DNA from: Paludibacteraceae bacterium
Lineage (GTDB): Bacteria; Bacteroidota; Bacteroidia; Bacteroidales; Paludibacteraceae
NCBI GenBank assembly: GCA_017527495.1
Contig: JAFXPY010000002.1
Coordinates: 1 to 64,000 of the forward strand
DNA length: 64,000 nucleotides
Reading direction: 5' to 3'
Shown here: positions 17,209 through 25,897 of the stretch, in pieces
Position numbering within the stretch: the stretch's first letter is position 1
Layout of the letters: each line of letters starts with the position of its first letter
Notes under the pieces: model-generated
What the model was told of the DNA's origin: nothing
Database searches by the model: none
What the model saw: the letters and a program-made list of their open reading frames with translations, nothing else
Program-made: the position numbers and the translations under genes

Positions 17209-19164
17209 ATGGATGAAAAAAAAGTGTTGCCGGAAAATGCTTATCGTGAATTGAAAGACGGTGAGAGATATGAGCCTATTCTTAAAGGCGATAAGTTATA
17301 TCCGGAAGTTAGTTTCTATTCTGTAGGTGTTGGTTTGTTGATGGCAGTGATATTTTCTGCAGCAGCAGCCTATCTCGGACTTAAAGTTGGTCAGGTCTTT
17401 GAAGCCGCAATTCCGATTGCAATTATTGCTGTTGGTTTGTCAAGCGTAACTAAACGCAAAAATGCTCTTGGTGAAAATGTTATTATCCAGAGCATAGGAG
17501 CAAGTAGTGGAGTAATTGTTGCAGGTGCAATATTTACTCTTCCTGCTTTATATATTCTGCAAGCAAAATATCCGGACATAACAGTCAGCTTTATGCAGGT
17601 TTTCCTTAGCTCACTTCTTGGTGGGTGCTTGGGAATTTTGTTCTTGATTCCCTTCCGTAAGTATTTTGTCAGTGATATGCACGGAAAATATCCTTTCCCC
17701 GAGGCAACAGCCACAACGCAGGTGCTCGTTAGCGGTGAAAGCGGAGGAAATCAAGCAAAACCACTGATTTGGTCTGCCGTAATAGGAGGGCTATACGACT
17801 TTGTAGTGTCAACATTCGGTGTTTGGCCGGAGACATTGTCTTCTCGTATGACCGCATGGGGAAATGCTATTGCAACTAAGACGAAATTCACGATGTCGCT
17901 CAATACAAGTGCTGCTTTGTTGGGACTTGGTTATATCGTCGGTTTGAAATATGCTGCCATAATATGTGCCGGTTCGCTTTTCGCATGGTGGATTATTGTG
18001 CCATTGCTTGGAATGACAACAGTTGACTCCGTAATGCTGAGCACACAAGAGCCTGAGTGGATTTTTTCTAATTATGCTCGATATATTGCCATTGGCGCAA
18101 TAGCTATGGCAGGTCTGATTGGTATTGTGAAATCTTGGGGTGTAATAAAAGGAGCTGTCGGACTTGCAACAAAAGAATTTGGGAGTAAAGGAAAGCAAAT
18201 TGCAAAAGCTGTACCTCGAACAGATAAGGATTTAAGTATGAAACTCATTGTCATTTCTATCGTTGCAGCTCTTGTTATAACTTTTGTGTTTTTCTATTTT
18301 GGAGTAATACATAATCTGTTACAAACTCTTGTTGCTTTCCTCGTCGTTGCTGTGATAGCTTTTTTGTTCACCACTGTTGCCGCCAATGCTATTGCGATGG
18401 TTGGTTCTAATCCTGTTTCCGGAATGACACTTATGACGCTTATAATTGCTTCTGTAGTTCTTGTTGCTGTTGGACTTAAAGGAACAAGTGGTATTGTGGC
18501 GTCAATGATAATCGGTGGTGTTGTGTGCACAGCACTCTCTATGGCAGGTGGTTTTATCACCGATTTGAAAATCGGTTATTGGATAGGTACAACACCGGCC
18601 AAACAAGAGTCATGGAAATTTTTGGGCACTTTGGTTAGTGCCGCCACTGTTGGTGGTGTCATAATTTTGATGAACGAAGCTTATGGCTTTACCGGCGAAG
18701 ATGCTCTTGTGGCGCCTCAGGCCAATGCTATGGCTGCGGTTATTGAACCTTTGATGATGGGGCAAGGCGCACCATGGTTGCTTTATGGAGTAGGAGCTTT
18801 ATTGGCATTGATGCTCAACTTCCTTGGAGTTCCTGTTCTGGCGTTTGCTTTGGGTATGTTCATTCCTTTGCAGCTTAATATGCCACTTCTTGTAGGTGGA
18901 CTAATTAGTTGGTTTGTTTCTTCTCGCTCAAAAGATGCAGAAACGAACAAAGCTCGTTTAGACAAAGGGACTCTTATCGGGTCCGGTTTTATTGCCGGTG
19001 GTGCATTGATGGGCGTGGTAAGTGCCGGACTGAAATTTGCTAATGTGGATTGTTTCCTCACTGAGTGGGAAGCCTCTTCTGCTGCAGGTATAGTAGGAAT
19101 TGTGGCATATCTGTTGCTGATCGCTTATTTCATTTGGGCATCGATGAAAACAGAGAAAAAGTAA
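17209..19164 (+). CDS. OPT-family oligopeptide/metal-complex transporter
   Basis: This is a 651-residue inner-membrane protein with about 15-16 transmembrane segments. The family signatures include the N-terminal YLGLKVGQ with a following AAIPIAII, GSNPVSGMTLMTL in the middle and a VLAFALGM stretch near the end. OPT proteins import oligopeptides or metal-chelator complexes with protons. It is the last gene of the synthetase-pgpH-pspC-HAD operon (8-nt gap) and is followed by a clear terminator. The substrate is unknown. Confidence 0.88.
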   Translation: MDEKKVLPENAYRELKDGERYEPILKGDKLYPEVSFYSVGVGLLMAVIFSAAAAYLGLKVGQVFEAAIPIAIIAVGLSSVTKRKNALGENVIIQSIGASSGVIVAGAIFTLPALYILQAKYPDITVSFMQVFLSSLLGGCLGILFLIPFRKYFVSDMHGKYPFPEATATTQVLVSGESGGNQAKPLIWSAVIGGLYDFVVSTFGVWPETLSSRMTAWGNAIATKTKFTMSLNTSAALLGLGYIVGLKYAAIICAGSLFAWWIIVPLLGMTTVDSVMLSTQEPEWIFSNYARYIAIGAIAMAGLIGIVKSWGVIKGAVGLATKEFGSKGKQIAKAVPRTDKDLSMKLIVISIVAALVITFVFFYFGVIHNLLQTLVAFLVVAVIAFLFTTVAANAIAMVGSNPVSGMTLMTLIIASVVLVAVGLKGTSGIVASMIIGGVVCTALSMAGGFITDLKIGYWIGTTPAKQESWKFLGTLVSAATVGGVIILMNEAYGFTGEDALVAPQANAMAAVIEPLMMGQGAPWLLYGVGALLALMLNFLGVPVLAFALGMFIPLQLNMPLLVGGLISWFVSSRSKDAETNKARLDKGTLIGSGFIAGGALMGVVSAGLKFANVDCFLTEWEASSAAGIVGIVAYLLLIAYFIWASMKTEKK

Positions 19165-19182
19165 AAAAATGTATGACCCAAT

Positions 19183-19218
19183 AAAAAGCCCTGCTTTATG
19201 TTAAAGTAGGGCTTTTTT
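19183..19218 (+). terminator. Intrinsic terminator after the OPT gene
   Basis: AAAAAGCCCTGCTTTA pairs with TAAAGTAGGGCTTTTT around a short loop, and the 3' arm runs into T6. Confidence 0.88.
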
Positions 19219-19372
19219 GTATATGATTAATGCAAGTTGTTGCATTGAATGGAATGTCGTTTTGGGGAAGAAATCAAATTAAAATGAAACTTATTAACCT
19301 AGCATGTAATTTCTATGTTTATAACAGAAGTAAAAAATAAATTATGTGTAACTCGCACAATGGAATATTATC

Positions 19373-19708
19373 TTAAGGCATTACCATTTCGCCTTTTTGT
19401 GTCATTAATCCTCTATCTATCAAAGATTGACAACGCTTGATGTTTAATTCCGTCCAGTGGCTGTTTTTGCGTCTTGGAGAAATCCTTTGTGCCAATCTCC
19501 CGTCAGGAAGGCGTTTAAGTGTAGAGTCAATCCACCCAAAGCATAAAGCTTCCTCAACAATGTCAAGATAGGCCAACGAAGCATAATCAGGTTTGACCTT
19601 CCCTCTATATGACGATACCCATACTTCTTTTTCACTATTGTGATTCTCACTTAGCCATTGGCGAAGTTCCGACCTATCGTTCAATTCCAATAATAATGTT
19701 ATTTCCAT
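19373..19708 (-). pseudogene. YdeI/OmpD-associated family protein, apparently truncated
   Basis: This 111-residue product matches the N-terminal half of the YdeI family, with EALCFGWIDS, SPRRKNSHWTELN and LIDRGLMTQKGE. Relatives are usually about 180-200 residues and continue with a second helical domain after this point. Here the frame ends at MVMP, and no continuation is seen in any minus-strand frame of the next 150 bp. A -7 box TAATTTTG (19738-19731) sits upstream, so it may still be transcribed. It could be a decayed gene or a genuine short variant. Confidence 0.6.
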
Positions 19709-19747
19709 GTCTTAGCTCTCATTAATTGCGCAAAATTAGTGTTTTTT

Positions 19748-19779
19748 TTTGATTATTTTCAGAAAAACACTTAATTTTG
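19748..19779 (+). promoter_or_regulatory. Promoter for the NtrC-like gene
   Basis: TTTG (19748-19751) and TAATTTTG (19772-19779) are 20 bp apart. The start site near 19786 excludes the TTG at 19749 as the start codon and supports the ATG at 19797. Confidence 0.75.
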
Positions 19780-19796
19780 TAAAAAATATTTCTATT

Positions 19797-20969
19797 ATGT
19801 CTAAAATCTTAATTATAGATGATGAACTTGCTATCTGCGAGTCAATGAAAGAAACGCTTGAGTTTGAGCAGTATGAAGTTCAGTATGCCACTGACCCCAA
19901 AGTAGGACTTAAAATTGCACAAGAATCTGATTTCGATTTGATTATTTCAGATGTTAAGATGCCCGGAATGGATGGCATAGAGCTTGTGCATGCTTTACGA
20001 GAAAATGGCGTTAATGCTACTATATGTATGATGTCGGCCCATGGCAATATTGAAACTGCTGTTAAGGCTCTGCAAGAGGGAGCATTTGATTTCCTTGAAA
20101 AACCTTTTGCTCTCGATCGTTTGTTTGTTATGGTGCGTAATGCATTGGAGCGCAAAGCTTTGATTGCTGACAACCAGCAGTTAAAAACAGACAATCGCGA
20201 CCTGAAACGCAAGGTAAGCCTTAAGAATCAAATGATAGGCCAAAGCAAACCGATACAAGAAGTGCGTGAGATGATAGATCGTGTTGCGCCAACAGATGCA
20301 AGCGTGCTTATTTTGGGCGAGAATGGTACAGGAAAGGAAGTTGTGGCGCGTTTAATTCATGAACAATCGCAACGCAATAAAGCACCTATGATTGAAGTCA
20401 ACTGTGCTGCAATACCGGCAGAGTTGATAGAGAGTGAGTTGTTTGGACATGAAAAAGGCTCTTTCACATCGGCAATCAAACAGCGTGCCGGCAAGTTTGA
20501 GCAAGCCAATGGTGGCACTTTGTTCCTCGATGAAATCGGCGATATGAGTCTGTCTGCACAAGCAAAAGTACTCCGTGCATTGCAAGAACGTGAGATAACA
20601 AGAATTGGTTCAGACAAAGCGATAAAAGTCGATGTGCGTATCATAGCAGCAACAAATAAAAATTTGCAAAAAGAAATAGAAGAAAAAAACTTCCGAGAAG
20701 ATCTCTATCATAGGCTTAATGTTATTCCTATTCATGTGCCGAGTCTTGACGATAGAAAGGACGATATCCCGCTGCTTGTAAATTACTTTGTTCAACAAAT
20801 ATCAGGAGAACAAGGAATTGCAGAAAAAACCTTTGACAATGATGCTATTGAGGCACTCAAAGAAAGACATTGGACAGGCAATATACGCGAACTGCGCAAT
20901 ATGGTAGAACGATTGATAATTCTTGCCGGCAATCCGGTGCGAAGGGCTGATGTTCAAAAATATGCCTAA
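19797..20969 (+). CDS. NtrC-family response regulator lacking a DNA-binding domain
   Basis: This is a 390-residue protein. It has a receiver domain (1-120; phospho-acceptor Asp52 in SDVKMPG, acidic pair Asp8-Asp9, Lys102), a linker, and an AAA+ sigma54-interaction domain (about 145-380) with Walker A GENGTGKE (174-181), Walker B FLDEIGD and an arginine-finger region REDLYHRL. The sigma54-contact loop reads GSFTSA (221-226) instead of the usual GAFTGA. The protein ends at VQKYA, right after the AAA+ lid, so the Fis-type HTH is absent. The ATG at 19797 is chosen from the promoter position and the SKILIIDDE start. No histidine kinase is adjacent. Confidence 0.88.
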   Translation: MSKILIIDDELAICESMKETLEFEQYEVQYATDPKVGLKIAQESDFDLIISDVKMPGMDGIELVHALRENGVNATICMMSAHGNIETAVKALQEGAFDFLEKPFALDRLFVMVRNALERKALIADNQQLKTDNRDLKRKVSLKNQMIGQSKPIQEVREMIDRVAPTDASVLILGENGTGKEVVARLIHEQSQRNKAPMIEVNCAAIPAELIESELFGHEKGSFTSAIKQRAGKFEQANGGTLFLDEIGDMSLSAQAKVLRALQEREITRIGSDKAIKVDVRIIAATNKNLQKEIEEKNFREDLYHRLNVIPIHVPSLDDRKDDIPLLVNYFVQQISGEQGIAEKTFDNDAIEALKERHWTGNIRELRNMVERLIILAGNPVRRADVQKYA

Positions 20970-20997
20970 AAAATTTTAAAAAGTTGGAAAATAATTG

Positions 20998-21005
20998 TAA
21001 TTTTG
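20998..21005 (+). promoter_or_regulatory. Probable -7 box for the FkbH-ACP-MBOAT operon
   Basis: TAATTTTG matches the consensus 28 bp before the ATG, but no convincing TTTG lies 19-21 bp upstream. Confidence 0.5.
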
Positions 21006-21032
21006 CAAACTAATGTGTTTTTTTGATTGAAA

Positions 21033-22745
21033 ATGAAAACCTTTAAAGAACTAAAAAGATTGCTCAAAAATGATACATCAGCTCTGCCTACGCTAAAAGT
21101 ATCATTATTAGGAGATACTGCAACACAATTTCTTGCGACAGCTCTAAGAGGAACTGCTATAGATAGGAAATATGATTTTGATCTTTTCGAAGCAGAGTAC
21201 AATCAAGTTGAGAGACAAGTTCTTGATCCAACCAGTGACCTCCATCAGCACAACGCAAAATACACAATCGTTTTTCAGTCAACACATAAATTGCTCGAAC
21301 ACTTCAGCAATCTTGCTCCCTCGCAACGCAATATAGCGGCAGAGCGCATTGATTTTGTTCGCACGCTATGCGAAACGGTTCAGGGGAAAATCATCTATTT
21401 CAACTATCCGGAAATTGACGATACTGTTTTCGGTCAGTATGCCAATCATTTAGAAGAATCATTTACATGGCAAATTCGTCAGCTTAACTATGAACTGATG
21501 AAGCTCACGCAAGAGTACCCCAATCTATTTATTTGCGACATAGCGTCGCTGCAAAACAAATATGGTCGTGATTGGATGTTTGATTCGTCGGTGTATGTAT
21601 CCACGGAGATGATTCTTTCTCTTGATGCTGTTCCCGCTGTTGCCTCGCTTGTTTTGGATATCGTTTGTGCTATTGAAGGAAAATTCAAAAAATGTCTGAT
21701 TTTGGATCTTGACAATACTCTTTGGGGCGGAGTTGTTGGAGATGATGGATGGGAAGGCATACAAGTCGGGCATGGACTTGGAATAGGAAAGGCTTTCACC
21801 GAGTTTCAAGAATGGATCAAAAAACTTCGCCAGCGTGGAATAATAATTTGCGTATGCAGCAAAAATGATGAAGATAAAGCCAAAGAACCTTTTGAAAAAA
21901 ATCCGGAGATGGTGCTCCGACTTGAAGATATTGCAGTCTTTGTGGCTAATTGGGACAACAAAGCAGACAACATACGCACAATTCAAAGCATACTCAACAT
22001 CGGTTTCGATTCAATGGTCTTTCTCGACGATAATCCTTTTGAGCGGGCTATGGTCAGAGAACATGTACCGGAAATATTAGTGCCCGAATTGCCTGAAGAT
22101 CCCGGGGATTATCTTGAGTATCTCTATTCGCTCAATTTGTTTGAGACAGCAGCGTATAGTAGTGCCGACAAAGATCGAACAAAGCAGTATCAAACAGAGG
22201 CAAAACGTGTTCAGGCTGCACAAAAATTCACCAATGAAGCTGATTTTCTAAAATCACTTGAGATGGAATCTGTTGTAGAAGGATTTACTCCCTTCAATAC
22301 ACCTCGTGTTGCACAGCTTTCACAGCGCAGCAATCAGTTTAATCTCCGAACAGTACGATACACAGAGGGAGAAATAGCCGAACTTTCGCAAAGCCAACAA
22401 CATGCTTGTTTTTCATTTACTCTTGAAGACAAATTTGGCGACAATGGGCTGATATGTGTAATCATACTTGAAAAACAAAACAAAGAAACGCTTTTTGTCA
22501 ACACATGGTTTATGTCATGCCGAGTGCTAAAACGCGGTATGGAAAACTTTACACTCAACACCATTGTTGATTATGCACGACAAAATGGTTTCAAAAAAAT
22601 TATAGGTGAGTATATTCCAACGCTGAAAAACGGCATGGTTAAGGATCACTATCCAAATCTTGGATTTCAACCCTGTGGCGACAACATGTACGAATTGCAG
22701 GTTGATAATTATAAAAACAGAGAATGTTATATTAAAAGAAAATAA
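21033..22745 (+). CDS. FkbH-like HAD-IIIC enzyme (glyceryl-ACP loader type)
   Basis: This is a 570-residue protein with the three-part FkbH layout. An N-terminal SGNH-like domain (about 20-210) carries LLGDTATQFL, with Thr where hydrolases have the catalytic Ser. The HAD phosphatase-like domain (about 215-360) has motif I DLDNTLWGG (Asp225, Asp227), CSKND and LDDNPFER. A C-terminal GNAT-like domain (about 400-565) has an FGDNGLI stretch. Characterised FkbH proteins take a glyceryl group from 1,3-bisphosphoglycerate, dephosphorylate it and load it on an acyl carrier protein; an ACP gene follows 6 nt downstream. The ATG at 21033 is preferred over TTG at 21027. The substrate here is inferred. 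Confidence 0.87.
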   Translation: MKTFKELKRLLKNDTSALPTLKVSLLGDTATQFLATALRGTAIDRKYDFDLFEAEYNQVERQVLDPTSDLHQHNAKYTIVFQSTHKLLEHFSNLAPSQRNIAAERIDFVRTLCETVQGKIIYFNYPEIDDTVFGQYANHLEESFTWQIRQLNYELMKLTQEYPNLFICDIASLQNKYGRDWMFDSSVYVSTEMILSLDAVPAVASLVLDIVCAIEGKFKKCLILDLDNTLWGGVVGDDGWEGIQVGHGLGIGKAFTEFQEWIKKLRQRGIIICVCSKNDEDKAKEPFEKNPEMVLRLEDIAVFVANWDNKADNIRTIQSILNIGFDSMVFLDDNPFERAMVREHVPEILVPELPEDPGDYLEYLYSLNLFETAAYSSADKDRTKQYQTEAKRVQAAQKFTNEADFLKSLEMESVVEGFTPFNTPRVAQLSQRSNQFNLRTVRYTEGEIAELSQSQQHACFSFTLEDKFGDNGLICVIILEKQNKETLFVNTWFMSCRVLKRGMENFTLNTIVDYARQNGFKKIIGEYIPTLKNGMVKDHYPNLGFQPCGDNMYELQVDNYKNRECYIKRK

Positions 22746-22751
22746 ATCAAT

Positions 22752-22988
22752 ATGGAACACGCACAAATTTTGGCGGAAGTGCAAGACATATTCCGCGACA
22801 TACTTGACAATGAAGACATTGTACTGCAAGACCAAACAACGGCAGATGATATTGAAGAATGGGACTCTTTGACTCATATTCAACTCATAGTGGCAATAGA
22901 AAAACATTTCAAAATCAAATTCACTTCAGCAGAGATTCTTTCATGGAATTGCGTTGGTGAAATGGTTGATTGTATAGCAAAAAAATAA
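22752..22988 (+). CDS. Acyl carrier protein
   Basis: This is a 78-residue, acidic, all-helical carrier protein. The phosphopantetheine site is in EWDSLTHIQL, with Ser39 the attachment residue. It differs from housekeeping AcpP (which has DSLD), as expected of a dedicated carrier. It lies between the FkbH-like gene and the VOC gene with 4-6 nt gaps, so it probably holds the acyl group made by FkbH and presents it to the MBOAT enzyme, as DltC does for D-alanine. Confidence 0.88.
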   Translation: MEHAQILAEVQDIFRDILDNEDIVLQDQTTADDIEEWDSLTHIQLIVAIEKHFKIKFTSAEILSWNCVGEMVDCIAKK

Positions 22989-22992
22989 ATCG

Positions 22993-23370
22993 ATGAGAGT
23001 ACATCATATTGGTATTGCATGTTCTGACATTGATGAGGCAATTGAAGAATTATCCAAGTTTCATACCATACTGAGCCGTAGCGAGACAGTGTTCGACCCT
23101 GAGCAGAATGCATCATTGTGTATGGTATCTACAGAGTTGGGATTAGATTTTGAGTTCATCAGTGGTGAGCAGGTTGCGCGCTTACTCAAAAAAGGAGTAA
23201 GCTATTATCATTTGTGCTATGAAGTGGAAAATTTAGAGGCTGTGATAGAGAAATATATAGCCGATGGAGCAATGCTTATCTCTCCGGCAAAACCTGCAGT
23301 TCTCTTTGGCGGAAAGAGAGTAGCTTTTCTTTATGTGTCATACGGATTGATTGAATTAGTTGAACAATAA
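22993..23370 (+). CDS. VOC-superfamily (glyoxalase / methylmalonyl-CoA epimerase-like) protein
   Basis: This is a 125-residue protein with the two beta-alpha-beta-beta-beta modules of the vicinal-oxygen-chelate fold. Candidate metal ligands are His5 (VHHIGIA), His73 (YYHLCYEV) and Glu121 (LIELVE), the His/His/Glu pattern seen in methylmalonyl-CoA epimerase. It probably acts on the carrier-bound or CoA-bound acyl group, for example by epimerising or tautomerising an alpha-substituted acyl chain. That role is inferred only from its position between the ACP and MBOAT genes. Confidence 0.8.
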   Translation: MRVHHIGIACSDIDEAIEELSKFHTILSRSETVFDPEQNASLCMVSTELGLDFEFISGEQVARLLKKGVSYYHLCYEVENLEAVIEKYIADGAMLISPAKPAVLFGGKRVAFLYVSYGLIELVEQ

Positions 23371-23375
23371 ATTTT

Positions 23376-24827
23376 ATGGTATTTAATTCTTTCCCTTTTG
23401 TTGTCTTTTTCATAATAGTTTTTCTCGTCTATTGGTATCCTCTGAAAGAAAAAACTAATTTGCAAAACTTCTTTTTGCTCGTAGCAAGTTGGTTTTTCTA
23501 TGGTTATGCCAATTGGAAAATATTGCCTTTACTTATTGTTTCTATCCTTATCTTCTATTTTCTTGGAAAAGCAATCAGCAAACATAAAACCGATAAGACA
23601 GGCTCGTGGCTTACAACCTTGGGTGTTGTCCTTGGTATTGGCGCATTGGTCTATTTTAAATATTTCAATTTCTTCATAGACTCTTTTGCTGCACTTTTCA
23701 ATTCGTTAGGTCTTCAAACAAACCTGCACACATTCAACATAATATTGCCTCTTGGCATAAGTTTCTATACTTTCCGTCTCTTGAGTTATATCATTGATAT
23801 CCATCGTGGAAAAGGAGAGGCAACAAATGACTTCGTGGCATTTGCCACTTATATATCTTTTTTCCCATGTTTATTGTCAGGACCTATTGATCGTCCTAAG
23901 TTTATTGCTCAATTGCAAAAAACTCGCACATTTAGCTATGCTTTTGCAGTAGATGGTAGCCGCCAAATCCTCTGGGGATTGTTCAAAAAGATGGTTATAG
24001 CCGACAATATAGCCACTTATGTAGATGCAGTTTGGGGCAATATGGACGCTCGCGGAGGGTCAACATTTGTTCTTGCTGCAATACTATACTTATTCCAAAT
24101 TTATGCCGATTTCTCAGGTTATAGCGATATGGCAATAGGTGTAGGTAAGTTGCTCTGTTTTAAGATAGCCGACAACTTCAAAGCACCACTTTTTGCACTC
24201 AATATTGCCGATTATTGGCGTCGCTGGCATATCACACTGACGCAATGGCTGACAGATTATGTCTTTATGCCCCTAAACATCAAGTTTAGAGACCTTGGCA
24301 ATGGAGGTATAATTCTTGCTATCTTGATTAATTTCGTCTTGATCGGAATGTGGCATGGAGCAGATTGGACTTTTGCTCTTTTCGGACTATATCATGGTCT
24401 GCTTTATATTCCGCTTATTCTCTCAGGTGCATTTTTCAAAAAAACAAAACTGCAAACTAATAAGTTGGGATTGCCTGTGTTGAAAGATTTTGGGCGCATC
24501 ATTCTCACTATGTCCCTTGTCGTTGTCGGGTTGATACTTTTCCGTGCCGACAATATGGGACAAGCCATTGATTACACACAGCATATTCTCCAAACAAGTC
24601 TGTTCTCTATGCCATGGCTCTATGCAAGTAATTGGTACCCAACCGTGTTTATAAGTATCATATTGCTAATAGTGTTAGAATGGTTGACTCGTAAAGAAGA
24701 GCATCCGCTGACTCTATTTGCAGGTAAGCCAATCGCTTTGCAAGTTGTAGTTTATTATGCCTTGGTAATTGCTATCTATTTCCTTCATCCACAGGCTGAA
24801 ATGACATTTATTTATTTCCAATTCTAA
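23376..24827 (+). CDS. MBOAT-family membrane O-acyltransferase (AlgI/DltB-like)
   Basis: This is a 483-residue protein with about 11-12 transmembrane helices. It has the MBOAT core: a YADFSGYSDMAIG stretch (243-255), DYWRRWHITL with His285, and the invariant catalytic His327 in GMWHGADW. AlgI and DltB move acyl groups from a cytoplasmic donor to an extracytoplasmic acceptor. Here the donor is presumably the neighbouring acyl-ACP and the acceptor a surface polysaccharide or lipid. It is 5 nt downstream of the VOC gene and is followed by two SGNH-like partners, matching the DltB-DltD and AlgI-AlgX/J arrangement. Confidence 0.9.
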   Translation: MVFNSFPFVVFFIIVFLVYWYPLKEKTNLQNFFLLVASWFFYGYANWKILPLLIVSILIFYFLGKAISKHKTDKTGSWLTTLGVVLGIGALVYFKYFNFFIDSFAALFNSLGLQTNLHTFNIILPLGISFYTFRLLSYIIDIHRGKGEATNDFVAFATYISFFPCLLSGPIDRPKFIAQLQKTRTFSYAFAVDGSRQILWGLFKKMVIADNIATYVDAVWGNMDARGGSTFVLAAILYLFQIYADFSGYSDMAIGVGKLLCFKIADNFKAPLFALNIADYWRRWHITLTQWLTDYVFMPLNIKFRDLGNGGIILAILINFVLIGMWHGADWTFALFGLYHGLLYIPLILSGAFFKKTKLQTNKLGLPVLKDFGRIILTMSLVVVGLILFRADNMGQAIDYTQHILQTSLFSMPWLYASNWYPTVFISIILLIVLEWLTRKEEHPLTLFAGKPIALQVVVYYALVIAIYFLHPQAEMTFIYFQF

Positions 24828-24841
24828 TTTGAGCAAAAAGA

Positions 24842-25894
24842 GTGAAACGATTCATAACTAATATATTGTTGTTGATTATTCCCATAATCATTATCGTTAT
24901 TCCTTATTTTGTTTTAGATCCGTTCAAGGTTTTGCGTGATTACGACTTATATGGAGCACCGGGAAATCCAATGTATGTTAATATCAATCGAACACTTATT
25001 TCGCAAAAAATGTTTGATCGCTATCGCGATTTTTATGGTTGGGACTCGTATGTTTTTGGAGGCTCACGAAGCGGGTACTACAGATACGATATATGGTCGG
25101 AACACCTTGATTCAACAGCAAGTATAGCACATTTGGACGGCTATGGTGAATCACTTTATAATATCTATCACAAAGTAAAATATATCGATGGCAAAACGCC
25201 AATCCAAAATGCTCTTTTGTGTATTGATGAGCAAGTTCTATTCAACACCGAAAATGAACTCAATCCGATAAATACAATCACTTCGGATTTAGATCCGACA
25301 TTTTCAAAATTAGATTTTCATGCCTTGTTTCTTAAAGCATATCTAACGCCGTCATTTTTTGTCGGCTACTTGCATTTCAAAATAAGCGGAAAGTTATATC
25401 CCTATATGTTAGAGAGTCAGAAACTGCAAAAGTCAATTTATTATTATGATATGACTCACAATGAGATGCTCAACGAAAACGACTTCAAAAATATACCAGA
25501 CTCTGTCTATTATAACGAAAAACGCATGGCACTATTCCCGAAAGAAAGGCCAACAGAACAGCAATACTTCAAACCTGTCGTGAAAGACGAACAAGTTCGT
25601 ATGCTGACTGAAATAAAGCAGATATTTGAGAAAAACGGTACTAATTATAAAGTAATAATCAATCCAATTTACGACCAGAAAAAACTTTGCGACTCGGATA
25701 TGCAACAACTATATGACATCTTTGGCAAAGATTTGATATATGATTATTCGGGTATAAATTTCATTACCAATGATTATCATAATTGGGCAGACACGCAACA
25801 CTTCAACAAACATTGTGCTCGTCAGATGCTCAAGTGGGTGTATGTAGATAACGCTCACACCATTCCGGAAGGTCAAACTGATTTCGATTTATAG
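24842..25894 (+). CDS. Membrane-anchored SGNH/DltD-like partner of MBOAT (copy 1)
   Basis: This is a 350-residue protein with one N-terminal anchor (about 5-25) and an extracytoplasmic domain. VFGGSRS (71-77) matches the block I nucleophile region, with Ser75. Near the C-terminus DTQH (Asp317, His320) matches the Asp-x-x-His pair of SGNH hydrolases and of AlgX/DltD proteins. No family name can be assigned with certainty, since the rest is poorly conserved. The start is GTG at 24842, 14 nt after the MBOAT stop. Such proteins usually accept the acyl group outside the membrane and pass it to the polymer. It is clearly paralogous to the following gene. Confidence 0.75.
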   Translation: MKRFITNILLLIIPIIIIVIPYFVLDPFKVLRDYDLYGAPGNPMYVNINRTLISQKMFDRYRDFYGWDSYVFGGSRSGYYRYDIWSEHLDSTASIAHLDGYGESLYNIYHKVKYIDGKTPIQNALLCIDEQVLFNTENELNPINTITSDLDPTFSKLDFHALFLKAYLTPSFFVGYLHFKISGKLYPYMLESQKLQKSIYYYDMTHNEMLNENDFKNIPDSVYYNEKRMALFPKERPTEQQYFKPVVKDEQVRMLTEIKQIFEKNGTNYKVIINPIYDQKKLCDSDMQQLYDIFGKDLIYDYSGINFITNDYHNWADTQHFNKHCARQMLKWVYVDNAHTIPEGQTDFDL

Positions 25895-25897
25895 CAC

